Origin: JANWWM01 sp046292465
Lineage (GTDB): Bacteria > Bacteroidota > Chlorobiia > Chlorobiales > Thermochlorobacteraceae
Assembly (NCBI GenBank): GCA_046292465.1
Contig: JBKBRB010000026.1
Coordinates: 1 to 22,181, forward strand
Length of the DNA: 22,181 bases
Direction of reading: 5' to 3'
How positions within the stretch are numbered: the stretch's first letter is position 1; each line of letters opens with the position of its first letter. This document shows, piece after piece, positions 6,619-14,094 of this stretch. The notes under the pieces are model-generated. The model ran no database searches, was not told the origin of the DNA, and was given only the letters and a program-made list of their open reading frames with translations. Position numbers and translations under genes: made by a program.

Positions 6619-7425
6619 ATGTACACTGACAAACTTGTTTATCTGCTTTTGCAACTTGTGCCACAAGGTTTTTTCACGCTCATTGGCAGAGACCCGAACG
6701 ACGCCTTGCGCTATGACTTCAAATCCATTGAACTCAAAGAAACTGCCTTCCGCATTGACGGCGTCTTCACGCCCAAAAACAATGATGATGAAGTCTACTT
6801 CGTAGAAGCACAATTTCAAGCCGACGAACATTTTTACGCCCGATTCTTCGCCGAGATTTTTCTTTATCTCAAACAGTATCGTGCCAAGAAGTGGCGCGCG
6901 GTCGTGATTTATCTGTCTCGTAGCATTGAGCCCAAGCAGATTGAGGCTTACGATGAGTTGCTTGAATCCAAGCGTGTGGTGCGCGTATATTTGGACGAAC
7001 TTCCTGAATCGGAAGAGACGGCGGTAGAGTTGTTCAAGTTGTTAATTGCGTCAGAAGAAGTGATGGGCATGCGGGCGCGAAAGATAGCGCAGAAAGCGAG
7101 TGTCGTTGAGTTGGATTTGATTGAACAGATTTTGAGTTACAAATTCAGAACCTTAACGCGAGAGGAGATACGAAAAATGTTGAAGATTCAAGAAGAACTT
7201 GGTTTGAAGGAGACCGCCTTTTACAAGGAAGCCTTTGAAGAAGGCAAAGCCGAGGGGCTTTTGAAAGGCAAACAAGAAGGTAAGTTAGAAGGCAAACGCG
7301 AAGGCGAGCGCGCCGCAAAACTTGCAATGGTCTCACTGTTGCGCGAACTGGGATTGAACGATGAACTCATTGCCCAAAAATTGCAGCTTCCGCTCTCCGA
7401 TGTGCAAAGCGTGCCGAAGTCCTAA
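6619..7425 (+). CDS. Rpn/DUF2887-like PD-(D/E)XK nuclease-family protein
   Basis: This 268-residue protein resembles the Rpn/YhgA-like transposase-related nucleases (DUF2887 type) abundant in cyanobacteria and some Chlorobi. Relatives are linked to RecA-independent recombination and DNA cleavage, but the role here is unknown. The N-terminal half contains the nuclease core: Glu38 in KSIELKE, Asp47 in RIDGVF, and Glu63-Ala-Gln65 in VEAQFQ, a plausible PD-(D/E)XK active-site set with Gln in the usual Lys position, as is common in this family. RFFAEIFLYLKQY and AVVIYLSRSIEPKQ complete the core. A C-terminal stretch of Lys-Glu-Gly repeats (about 205-238) is also typical. It starts 18 bases after kdsD and ends at a hairpin terminator. 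These genes often occur in many genomic copies and transfer easily. Confidence 0.8.
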   Translation: MYTDKLVYLLLQLVPQGFFTLIGRDPNDALRYDFKSIELKETAFRIDGVFTPKNNDDEVYFVEAQFQADEHFYARFFAEIFLYLKQYRAKKWRAVVIYLSRSIEPKQIEAYDELLESKRVVRVYLDELPESEETAVELFKLLIASEEVMGMRARKIAQKASVVELDLIEQILSYKFRTLTREEIRKMLKIQEELGLKETAFYKEAFEEGKAEGLLKGKQEGKLEGKREGERAAKLAMVSLLRELGLNDELIAQKLQLPLSDVQSVPKS

Positions 7426-7429
7426 ACAC

Positions 7430-7456
7430 AAAGAGCCTGCTTTTGACAGGCTCTTT
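7430..7456. terminator. Intrinsic terminator between convergent genes
   Basis: A perfect 10-bp stem (7430-7439 with 7447-7456), GC-rich at its centre (GAGCCTG/CAGGCTC), closes a 7-base loop. TTTT at the right edge is part of stem and tail. It lies between the stop of the Rpn-like gene and the end of clpC on the other strand, so it probably serves both. The reverse-strand tail is TTTGTGTTT, also T-rich. Confidence 0.8.
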
Positions 7457-7474
7457 TAGCGTTCAGAACAGTGG

Positions 7475-10003
7475 TTACTTTTCCTCTACGGTCTCATCGG
7501 TTTCCTTTTCGGATTCGGTTACATCGGAGAAAACAAGGCTATCGGTTTTCTTGCTGTATTTGATTTTAATTGATGAGCCTTCTTTGAACTTACCTTTGAG
7601 AATTTCCTCCGCCATTGGGTCTTCGACATACTTTTGCAAAGCACGACGAAGCGGACGCGCTCCGAATTGTTGGTCGTAGCCTTTGTTCGCCAAAAACTCT
7701 TTTGCAGATTTTGTAATCTCAATCGTGATGCCCATTTCACGCACGCGCTTGAAGAGTTTTTCGGCGGCAATATCAATGATACGGAAGATGTGCTCTTTCT
7801 CGAGTTGATGGAAGACGATAACATCATCAATTCGGTTGAGGAACTCGGGGTTGAACACGCGCTTCAACGCATCTTCGACGGTGGATTTCATGTTCTCGTA
7901 TTTGCCTTTTTCAGAGGGTTGCGAGAAGCCCATGCCCATGCCCATATTTTTGATGTCGCGTGCGCCGATGTTGGACGTCATGATGATAATCGTGTTTCGG
8001 AAATCTACGCGGCGACCAAGCCCATCAGTAAGAATGCCATCGTCCAAGACTTGCAACAAGATGTTGAAGACGTCGGGATGTGCTTTTTCAATTTCATCGA
8101 GCAAGACAACGGAGTAAGGCTTGCGGCGCACTTTTTCCGTGAGTTGTCCGCCTTCTTCGTAGCCGACATAGCCGGGCGGCGCGCCAACGAGACGCGAGAC
8201 GGTGAATTTTTCCATATACTCGCTCATGTCGATTCTTACTAATGCTTCTTCGGTATCGAAGAGGTAGCGCGTCAAGGCTTTGGCGAGCTCCGTTTTGCCA
8301 ACGCCTGTCGGTCCAAGGAAGATAAACGAGCCAATCGGACGGTTCGGGTCTTTCAAGCCTGCTCTTGTGCGTTGGATTGATTTGGCAATGCGCTCGATGG
8401 CTTCATCTTGCCCAATCACTTGGCTCTTGAGAACTTCGGGGAGTTTCAACAGTTTTTCCGATTCAGACTGTGCCACTTTGACAACAGGAATGCCTGTCAT
8501 CATTGCCACAACCGCTGCGACGTTTTCTTCATTGACGTCGAAAATCTTTTCTGCTGTTGATTTTTCCCACTCTTGTTTAGCACGCTCGAGTGAATCAATG
8601 AGGCGTTTTTCTTGGTCGCGCAGTCGGGCGGCTTCTTCAAAGTTTTGAGACTTGACGACTTGATTTTTGAGCACCTTGATGTCCTCAATTTTCTGCTCGA
8701 GCTCGAGGATTTCTTTCGGAACGTGAATGTTGGACAGGTGGACTCGCGCGCCGGCTTCGTCCATCACATCAATGGCTTTGTCGGGCAAGTGCCTATCAGT
8801 GATATATCGGTCGGAGAGTTTAACAGCGGCTTCGATTGATTCTTTGCTGTAACGCACGTTATGGTGCGCCTCGTATTTTTCTTTGATGTTGTTGAGAATC
8901 GCGATGGTGTCTTCGACGGTTGTCGGCTCGACCATGATTTTTTGGAATCGTCGGTCGAGTGCGCCGTCTTTTTCGATGTATTGTCGGTATTCATCGAGCG
9001 TGGTTGCACCGATGCATTGAAGTTCGCCGCGTGCAAGAGCAGGTTTGAAGATATTGGACGCATCAAGCGAGCCTGACGCGCCGCCTGCACCGACAATGGT
9101 ATGCAGTTCATCGATGAAGAGAATCACGTCTTTTGATTTTTCGAGCTCGTTCATGACGGCTTTCATGCGTTCTTCGAACTGCCCGCGATACTTTGTGCCT
9201 GCGACGAGCGCCGCAAGGTCGAGGGCAACAACGCGCTTATCGTAAAGCACTCGTGAAACCTTGCGCTGAACAATGCGGAGCGCGAGTCCTTCGGCAATCG
9301 CCGTTTTGCCAACCCCCGGCTCACCAATCAGCACAGGATTATTTTTCTTTCTGCGTGAAAGCACTTGCGCAACCCGCTCAATTTCTTTTTCGCGCCCGAT
9401 AATTGGGTCCAACTTATCTTCAAGTGCGAGTTTGGTGAGGTCTCGACCGAAATTGTCGAGCACCGGCGTTTTCGTCTTTTCCATCTTTCGTCCCTCGTAT
9501 TGTTGTTGATATTGTCCGCTTCCGCCCTGCGAAGAACTTGCGGCGGCGGTTACAGGGCTTCCCGTCTTGCCACTCATGATGTTGTCCAATTCTTCGCGAA
9601 CGGTTTCGTATCGCACGCCGAATTGCGACATAATTTGTGCGGCAATGTTGTCTTCATCTTTCACCAGCGAAAGCAAAAGGTGCTCCGTGCCAATGATATC
9701 AGATTTACAAATCTTTGCTTCCAGATACGTAATCTTCAAAACCTTCTCGGCTTGCTTCGTCAGCGGGACGTTGCCCAGCGTCAGCGTTCCCCCTGTCGAG
9801 CGCACCGTATCTTCCACAGCACGCTTGAGTTTGTAGAGGTCGCATCCCAAGTTTTTCAGAATACGCACGGCAATGCCTTCGCCTTCTCTGATGATGCCTA
9901 AGAGCAAATGTTCTGTGCCGATGTAATCGTGTCCAAGCCGTAAGGCTTCTTCACGGCTGTATCGTATCACATCTTCCACTCTGTTGGAAAATTTTCCTTC
10001 CAT
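7475..10003 (-). CDS. clpC: ATP-dependent Clp protease ATP-binding subunit ClpC
   Basis: This 842-residue AAA+ unfoldase feeds proteins to ClpP and acts in cytoplasmic protein quality control. Domain order is complete: two N-terminal Clp repeats (residues about 1-145, each with GTEHLLL), a low-complexity Ser/Gly/Gln linker, AAA-1 with Walker A GEPGVGKT near 227, a middle region with a UVR-type motif (EEAARLRDQEKRL) near 445-470, and AAA-2 with GPTGVGKT near 563. A GMGF segment in the AAA-2 domain is in the place of the ClpP-docking loop. The tail is acidic (TESEKETDETVEEK). The UVR motif and length distinguish ClpC from ClpB and ClpA. A good promoter lies about 140 bases upstream. The gene is transcribed alone and ends at the 7430-7456 hairpin. 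No adaptor (McsB) or CtsR gene is in the window. Confidence 0.96.
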   Translation of the reverse strand: MEGKFSNRVEDVIRYSREEALRLGHDYIGTEHLLLGIIREGEGIAVRILKNLGCDLYKLKRAVEDTVRSTGGTLTLGNVPLTKQAEKVLKITYLEAKICKSDIIGTEHLLLSLVKDEDNIAAQIMSQFGVRYETVREELDNIMSGKTGSPVTAAASSSQGGSGQYQQQYEGRKMEKTKTPVLDNFGRDLTKLALEDKLDPIIGREKEIERVAQVLSRRKKNNPVLIGEPGVGKTAIAEGLALRIVQRKVSRVLYDKRVVALDLAALVAGTKYRGQFEERMKAVMNELEKSKDVILFIDELHTIVGAGGASGSLDASNIFKPALARGELQCIGATTLDEYRQYIEKDGALDRRFQKIMVEPTTVEDTIAILNNIKEKYEAHHNVRYSKESIEAAVKLSDRYITDRHLPDKAIDVMDEAGARVHLSNIHVPKEILELEQKIEDIKVLKNQVVKSQNFEEAARLRDQEKRLIDSLERAKQEWEKSTAEKIFDVNEENVAAVVAMMTGIPVVKVAQSESEKLLKLPEVLKSQVIGQDEAIERIAKSIQRTRAGLKDPNRPIGSFIFLGPTGVGKTELAKALTRYLFDTEEALVRIDMSEYMEKFTVSRLVGAPPGYVGYEEGGQLTEKVRRKPYSVVLLDEIEKAHPDVFNILLQVLDDGILTDGLGRRVDFRNTIIIMTSNIGARDIKNMGMGMGFSQPSEKGKYENMKSTVEDALKRVFNPEFLNRIDDVIVFHQLEKEHIFRIIDIAAEKLFKRVREMGITIEITKSAKEFLANKGYDQQFGARPLRRALQKYVEDPMAEEILKGKFKEGSSIKIKYSKKTDSLVFSDVTESEKETDETVEEK

Positions 10004-10149
10004 GTCGCGTGTAATCGTGTTGTTCTAAACCAAAATTTGAATTTCGGGCAATTTGATGCTTCTCAAACATTAACATTGCACAGAACCTCATCGCTTTTTC
10101 TTCATCGTCTATCACTCTGTCTCCATCACTTGTATCGGTTATAGCAACG

Positions 10150-10178
10150 ATTATAGCAGTATTTAATCGCTTTTGCAA
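10150..10178 (-). promoter_or_regulatory. Sigma-70 promoter for clpC with extended -10
   Basis: On the minus strand TTGCAA (10178-10173) is followed, after exactly 17 bases, by a perfect TATAAT (10155-10150). TG-C directly precedes the -10 box, making an extended -10 element. The predicted start is near 10143, giving a leader of about 140 bases to the clpC ATG at 10003. A second TGCTATAA copy lies 12 bases further downstream on the same strand (direct repeat of TTATAGCA on the plus strand at 10139 and 10151). Confidence 0.6.
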
Positions 10179-10181
10179 AAG
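10170..10181. promoter_or_regulatory. 12-bp perfect palindrome over the clpC -35 box
   Basis: CTTTTGCAAAAG reads the same on both strands and completely covers the -35 hexamer of the promoter described at 10150-10178. This is where a dimeric repressor would block RNA polymerase. It does not match the tandem CtsR operator or the CIRCE element. No terminator role is likely because there is no loop. The binding protein is unknown. Confidence 0.4.
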
Positions 10182-10201
10182 TTTCTACCTTCCGCTTCAA
10201 A

Positions 10202-10384
10202 TTAGGCTTTCGGCATCACAATCCACAAAATCACATACACGATGATACCGGGAAACGCCGCGCTGAAAATTGAAATGAGCACATACAAAACGCGCACCAA
10301 TGTTGCATCCCAGCCGAGCCATTCAGCAATGCCGCCACACACGCCGCCGAGAATTGCGTTGCGAGAACGTCTAAGATGAGCCAT
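10202..10384 (-). CDS. PspC-domain small membrane protein
   Basis: This 60-residue protein is essentially one PspC domain. The N-terminus is basic (LRRSRNAILGGVCGGIAEWLG, residues 4-24), followed by a long hydrophobic stretch through residue 57 that should form one or two membrane passes, ending MPKA. In enterobacteria PspC senses inner-membrane stress and regulates PspA; short stand-alone versions in Chlorobi and Bacteroidota have no settled role. The start overlaps the end of the BadF-like gene by 14 bases, suggesting coupled translation. No pspA, pspB or pspF is in the window. Family call is firm; function is inference. Confidence 0.88.
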   Translation of the reverse strand: MAHLRRSRNAILGGVCGGIAEWLGWDATLVRVLYVLISIFSAAFPGIIVYVILWIVMPKA

Positions 10385-11222
10385 TCAAGTAATGAACATT
10401 AATGTTGAGATGATTGAGTTTTTCTTTTAGCCGCACGACGTATTGGGTTTCATGCTCCAAGAGTCCACCAGTGAGGCAGAGAGGCAAGTCGCACCCAATC
10501 CGCTGACGAAGCATTTGAATATACCGCATAACAAACGATGTTTGACGCTCGATGATTTCATTTGCAATCGTTGAGCCTTTTTCCGCACACATAAACACAA
10601 CGGGCGCAAGATGTTGCAGTTCAAAACGCTCTCGATAAACTTTCCGAATTGCGTCTTCTTTCGTTCGAAAAATCTTTTTCATGGCTGTTTCAAAAATGCT
10701 ATCGCTCGAGAATCCGTCAAGCAACTCGAGGTAATTTCGCGCGGCTTCTTGTCCAATCGCGTAGCCACTTCCGACATCGCCAATCGCTCTGCCATATCCG
10801 CCAATTCTAATCTTTTTGCGTCCCGCTTTCGCCACAAAAATTGAACCTGTTCCGAGAATCGCCAACATACCGTCGCCATTTTGAAAACAATGTTCAAAGG
10901 CTAAATCTACATCGCTCATCACACTCACTTTTTTTCCAACAAGAGCTTTTACAAGGCGTGATTTATCCTTTTTTGAAATCAACCCTGCCAATCCAATTTT
11001 TACCCTTTCGGCAGGAAAGCGTTGAATCGCGGTTGAAATTGTGCGCAGAATTTTTTCGCGCTTGCCGCTTTGCACATTGAAGTTGCCTTTGTATTTGGCT
11101 TTAAGTTTCAAGCCTGATTCAGTTTGCACAAACGCTTTAAGCGAAGAGCCTCCGCCGTCTAAAATCAACACTTTACTTTTCTTGTTGGATTTCACCTGTT
11201 CTAAACCGTTTGAACTGTTCAC
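10371..11222 (-). CDS. BadF/BadG/BcrA/BcrD-type ATPase, N-acetylglucosamine-kinase-like
   Basis: An ASKHA-fold (sugar-kinase/actin superfamily) protein of up to 283 residues. The phosphate-binding segment LILDGGGSSLKAF is at residues 18-30; further motifs are GLAGLISKKD, the AILGTGSIFVA loop and GDVGSGYAIGQEAAR, as in N-acetylglucosamine kinases of family PF01869. A sugar-kinase role, perhaps in amino-sugar or peptidoglycan salvage, is plausible; the iron-sulfur cysteines of 2-hydroxyacyl-CoA dehydratase activators are not evident. The ATG at 11222 overlaps the upstream gene by 50 bases. A GTG at 11171, one base after that gene's TAA, would start the protein directly at the first strand and fits family N-termini better, so the start is uncertain. 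Its end overlaps the PspC gene. It belongs to a three-gene leftward unit. Confidence 0.75.
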   Translation of the reverse strand: MNSSNGLEQVKSNKKSKVLILDGGGSSLKAFVQTESGLKLKAKYKGNFNVQSGKREKILRTISTAIQRFPAERVKIGLAGLISKKDKSRLVKALVGKKVSVMSDVDLAFEHCFQNGDGMLAILGTGSIFVAKAGRKKIRIGGYGRAIGDVGSGYAIGQEAARNYLELLDGFSSDSIFETAMKKIFRTKEDAIRKVYRERFELQHLAPVVFMCAEKGSTIANEIIERQTSFVMRYIQMLRQRIGCDLPLCLTGGLLEHETQYVVRLKEKLNHLNINVHYLNGSS

Positions 11223-11766
11223 AAGTAACGAGTGTGCTTGTTCCGTTGAGCACTTTTGGCACTTCTTCCAAAAGTTCAGGCATATCGGGAAGATTGTCGC
11301 GAAGTGCGTTGAGCAACCGCACGGCTTTGATGTTTGGATTGGGATTTAGGTGCGCTTCCGCAGGTTCGCTTGGCGAAGCAAGGCATTTGGGAATGGCATC
11401 GTAAAGTTCGGGAAATTCTATCGTGTTATTGACAACTGCACCCAAGAGTTTCTCCAAGCGCGAAAGTCGCGTCAGTTCCTTATCGCTTGCCGTGAGTTCA
11501 TCAAGTTTATCAAAGGCTTCACGATGATGCTCGTAAAGATGCGCTCTGGCTTCTCGTAAGTTTGAAATGAACTTCGGCACATCGTTTTCATCAAGCGGCT
11601 CAAAGGTGAATGTATAATCGGCGTAAATAATCAATTCGCCATATTGGAGCGGCACTGTTTTGAACAACGCTTTGGTGCTATCTTTCTCTTTAAGCAATCC
11701 AGGAAAGGCTTTGGCGAATCGGACTTTTTCTTCGGAGGCTCTCCACTTTCGTTCAGCGTAGGTCAT
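11173..11766 (-). CDS. Uncharacterised 197-residue protein
   Basis: I do not recognise this protein. It has no signal peptide and no transmembrane segment, is rich in Glu, Lys and Leu, and looks largely helical. The N-terminal ~60 residues include GELIIYADYTFTFEPLDE, possibly a beta hairpin. A helical, charged middle (ISNLREARAHLYEHHREAF, about 65-85) follows, then a region with repeated short acidic/proline motifs (FPELYDAIPKC, MPELLEEVPKV), which may be two copies of a small repeat. It is read leftwards with the BadF-like kinase, whose annotated start lies inside its 3' end, so a shared task is likely. It lies back to back with the secreted-protein gene at 11849, sharing an ~80-base divergent spacer. 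It is real by length, coupling and composition; its function is unknown. Confidence 0.65.
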   Translation of the reverse strand: MTYAERKWRASEEKVRFAKAFPGLLKEKDSTKALFKTVPLQYGELIIYADYTFTFEPLDENDVPKFISNLREARAHLYEHHREAFDKLDELTASDKELTRLSRLEKLLGAVVNNTIEFPELYDAIPKCLASPSEPAEAHLNPNPNIKAVRLLNALRDNLPDMPELLEEVPKVLNGTSTLVTCEQFKRFRTGEIQQEK

Positions 11767-11848
11767 TATTTTGCAATAGATTTGTTTTGCAATGTTTAGC
11801 AGGCGATGGCTGTTTTCTGTGTATTGTTCAAGTGTAACACATCAAATT
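11767..11848. promoter_or_regulatory. Divergent intergenic region
   Basis: These 82 bases separate two divergently read genes and so must contain both promoters, or overlap them with coding sequence. The string TTTTGCAAT occurs twice in tandem near 11770-11795, a possible protein-binding direct repeat. No convincing -35/-10 pair stands out on either strand. Confidence 0.35.
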
Positions 11849-13114
11849 ATGAAAACGATTCTCATTAACTTTGTGCTACTTGCGATGAGCGCCTCGGTGT
11901 TTGCACAAAAAGTTTTAGTTCCGATGGATAAAGCGCAGAGCGACCACTTGAAAGCCTATGGCGTGGCGTATTGGTGCTTGGAGCGCAACATATCGGTCGA
12001 TTGGCTTCTCAACTATCGTGGTGGCTCGTTTATGATGGACGCGATTCCTGCACTCAAAGACGAACTTACCTTGCGCGGTGTTGCCTTCGAAGAAATTTCA
12101 AACGGCAAGGCTGAACAAATCCTTTCGCTCATTCGCAGTGAAGAATCTAACATGGATGCCATGCGCTTGGACAAAGCTCCGAAAATTGTCGTCTATGTCC
12201 CACCGTCAAACTTGCCTTGGGATGATGCCGTTACACTTGTTCTGACTTACGCCGAAATTCCTTACGATAAACTCTGGGACGAAGAAGTCTTAAAAGGCAA
12301 ACTTAAAGATTACGACTGGCTTCATGTGCATCATGAAGATTTTACAGGGCAGTATGGAAAATTTTTCGCGCAGTTCCGAAATGCGCCTTGGTATATCAAG
12401 CAAGTGCGCGACGCCGAACAACTCGCCAAGAAACTTGGATACAACAAAGTGAGCGAACAAAAAAAAGCCGTTGCCCGAAAAATTCGCGACTTTGTCGGTG
12501 AAGGGGGATTTATGTTCGCTATGTGTTCCGCGCCTGATAGTTACGACATTGCCCTTGCCGCCGAAGGCATTGACATTGTGCCCAAAGAACTTGACGGCGA
12601 CGGCATTACGCCCGACGCCCAAGCCAAACTCGACTTCTCGAAAACTTTCGCCTTTGAAAACTTCACCGTCAACTTCAACCCCTACGAATATTCAAAATCC
12701 AACATCGACATCAACCCCATGATGACCGGCAGTTCGTCAGGACCAGAAAATGACTATTTCACGCTTTTTGAGTTCAGCGCAAAATACGACCCCGTGCCGT
12801 CAATGCTCACACAAAATCACACCTCTGTCATAAAAGGCTTTTATGGGCAAACCACCTCGTTTCGCAAAAGCCTCATCAAGCCGAGCGTCGTGATTATGGG
12901 CGAAAAGAAAAACAGCGAAGAAGTGCGATACCTACACGGCAATTACGGACGCGGTCAGTTTTGCTTTTATGGCGGACACGACCCCGAAGATTATCAACAT
13001 CACGTCGGCGACCCGCCTACCGACCTTAAACTTCATAAAAACTCCGCAGGCTATCGCTTGATTTTGAACAATGTGCTCTTCCCCGCCGCACAAAAGAAGA
13101 AACAAAAAACATAA
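11849..13114 (+). CDS. Secreted protein, family usually mislabelled 'asparagine synthetase B'
   Basis: The best start is the ATG at 11849, because MKTILINFVLLAMSASVFAQ is a good signal peptide; an upstream start at 11792 would add 19 residues ahead of it. The mature protein has about 400 residues. Homologues in Bacteroidota and Chlorobi databases are often named asparagine synthetase B, but neither an N-terminal catalytic cysteine domain nor the SGGxDS ATP-pyrophosphatase loop is present, so I reject that name. Recognisable family segments are AYGVAYWCLE, LPWDDAVTLVLTYAEIPYD, WLHVHHEDFTGQYGKF, GGFMFAMCSAPDSYDIALA, and YGGHDPEDYQHHVGDPPTD near the end. Cys226 follows a glycine-rich strand and resembles the nucleophile elbow of class I glutamine-amidotransferase-like folds; His residues lie near the C-terminus. 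It may be a periplasmic hydrolase. COG0523 and lpxB genes follow on the same strand. Confidence 0.8.
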   Translation: MKTILINFVLLAMSASVFAQKVLVPMDKAQSDHLKAYGVAYWCLERNISVDWLLNYRGGSFMMDAIPALKDELTLRGVAFEEISNGKAEQILSLIRSEESNMDAMRLDKAPKIVVYVPPSNLPWDDAVTLVLTYAEIPYDKLWDEEVLKGKLKDYDWLHVHHEDFTGQYGKFFAQFRNAPWYIKQVRDAEQLAKKLGYNKVSEQKKAVARKIRDFVGEGGFMFAMCSAPDSYDIALAAEGIDIVPKELDGDGITPDAQAKLDFSKTFAFENFTVNFNPYEYSKSNIDINPMMTGSSSGPENDYFTLFEFSAKYDPVPSMLTQNHTSVIKGFYGQTTSFRKSLIKPSVVIMGEKKNSEEVRYLHGNYGRGQFCFYGGHDPEDYQHHVGDPPTDLKLHKNSAGYRLILNNVLFPAAQKKKQKT

Positions 13115-13119
13115 TTGCC

Positions 13120-14094
13120 ATGACACCCATTCCAATCAACATTCTCACCGGCTTTCTTGGTAGCGGCAAAACCTTGCTTCTCAAAGATTTGCTCAAAGAA
13201 ATGAGCGGCAAAAAGAAAATCGCCGTGCTGATGAATGAAATCGGCGAAATCTCTATCGATGCCAAATTGCTTGAAGGCTTCTCAACGAAAGTTTTTGAAC
13301 TGAACGACGGCTGTATCTGCTGTTCGGTTAATGAAGATTTTGTAACGGTTTTAGATGAAGTTGCCACGAAAGCCTCGCCCGACCTTATCGTCATTGAGAC
13401 TACGGGCGTCGCCAATCCGATGAACATTCTTTATTCCATCATCAATCCGATTTTCGTTATCGATGCGGTTATCACCACGATTGACGCGAAACATTTTTTA
13501 CAGATGAAAGATGAACTTGATGTCGCCGAAGACCAGCTCGGCGCCGCCGATGTTGTTGTGATTACAAAAGACGACCTTGCTACGACAAGTGAACTTACCA
13601 GCGTTGAACATTATGTTCGCACCCACCGTCCAAATGCGACGGTCTTTTTCCGCCATGCGCTTGATTTGTCGCTTCTTTTCGGCGTAGCGTATCCGCGCAC
13701 GCTTGATTTGGCTTTGGAGCCGTTCGATTCAACGAATCGCCACGCGCACGACCATCATCACCATTTTGAGCACGAAGGCGTCGAGGCGTTCCGCTTTGCA
13801 AGCAACGACGTTTTTGAACTGACACAGTTTCAATCGGCATTGGAATCGCTTCCGAAAAATGTGTGGCGGCTTAAAGGCGTTATTCATCTCGAGGGGCAGG
13901 CAAACGCCCTGATTTTGAACTTTGCTTACGGGCGATACACGCTCGAGGATTACAGCGGCGAAAGCCATTCGCAGTGCGATTTGATTTTTATCGGCAAACA
14001 AATTCGCTCGATTCAAAACGAGCTCGTGGCGCTTCTCAAAACGGCAAGTGTGCTTTCAGAAGAAACTCAACCTAATTCGCAAGCGCGTGTCTAA
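13120..14094 (+). CDS. COG0523/CobW-family GTPase, putative metal chaperone
   Basis: This 324-residue G3E-family P-loop GTPase belongs to the group that delivers zinc, cobalt or other metals to target proteins. Walker A GFLGSGKT is at residues 11-18, a Glu-containing NEIGEISID segment at 39-47, the family's CxCC metal motif at 65-68 (DGCICCSV), and the TKDD guanine-specificity motif near 149-152. A histidine-rich loop (HAHDHHHHFEHE, 208-219) before the C-terminal CobW domain is a likely metal-binding site. The gene starts 5 bases after the secreted-protein gene and its end overlaps lpxB, so all three are cotranscribed. Which metal and which client are unknown; cobW itself is unlikely because no cobalamin genes are near. 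Confidence 0.9.
   Translation: MTPIPINILTGFLGSGKTLLLKDLLKEMSGKKKIAVLMNEIGEISIDAKLLEGFSTKVFELNDGCICCSVNEDFVTVLDEVATKASPDLIVIETTGVANPMNILYSIINPIFVIDAVITTIDAKHFLQMKDELDVAEDQLGAADVVVITKDDLATTSELTSVEHYVRTHRPNATVFFRHALDLSLLFGVAYPRTLDLALEPFDSTNRHAHDHHHHFEHEGVEAFRFASNDVFELTQFQSALESLPKNVWRLKGVIHLEGQANALILNFAYGRYTLEDYSGESHSQCDLIFIGKQIRSIQNELVALLKTASVLSEETQPNSQARV

Noticed and set aside
7634..8242. Plus-strand 202-codon frame inside clpC
   Set aside because: It is the antisense shadow of the highly conserved ClpC AAA-2 domain; no start signal or motif.
9365..9901. Plus-strand 178-codon frame antisense to the clpC 5' half
   Set aside because: Shadow of the ClpC N-domain coding sequence; no family resemblance.
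9951..10178. Minus-strand 75-codon frame across the clpC leader
   Set aside because: It covers the predicted promoter and leader and overlaps the clpC start in another frame; no motif supports it.
11849..13114. Asparagine synthetase B as the product name
   Set aside because: No N-terminal glutaminase cysteine domain and no SGGxDS synthetase loop; a signal peptide is present instead.
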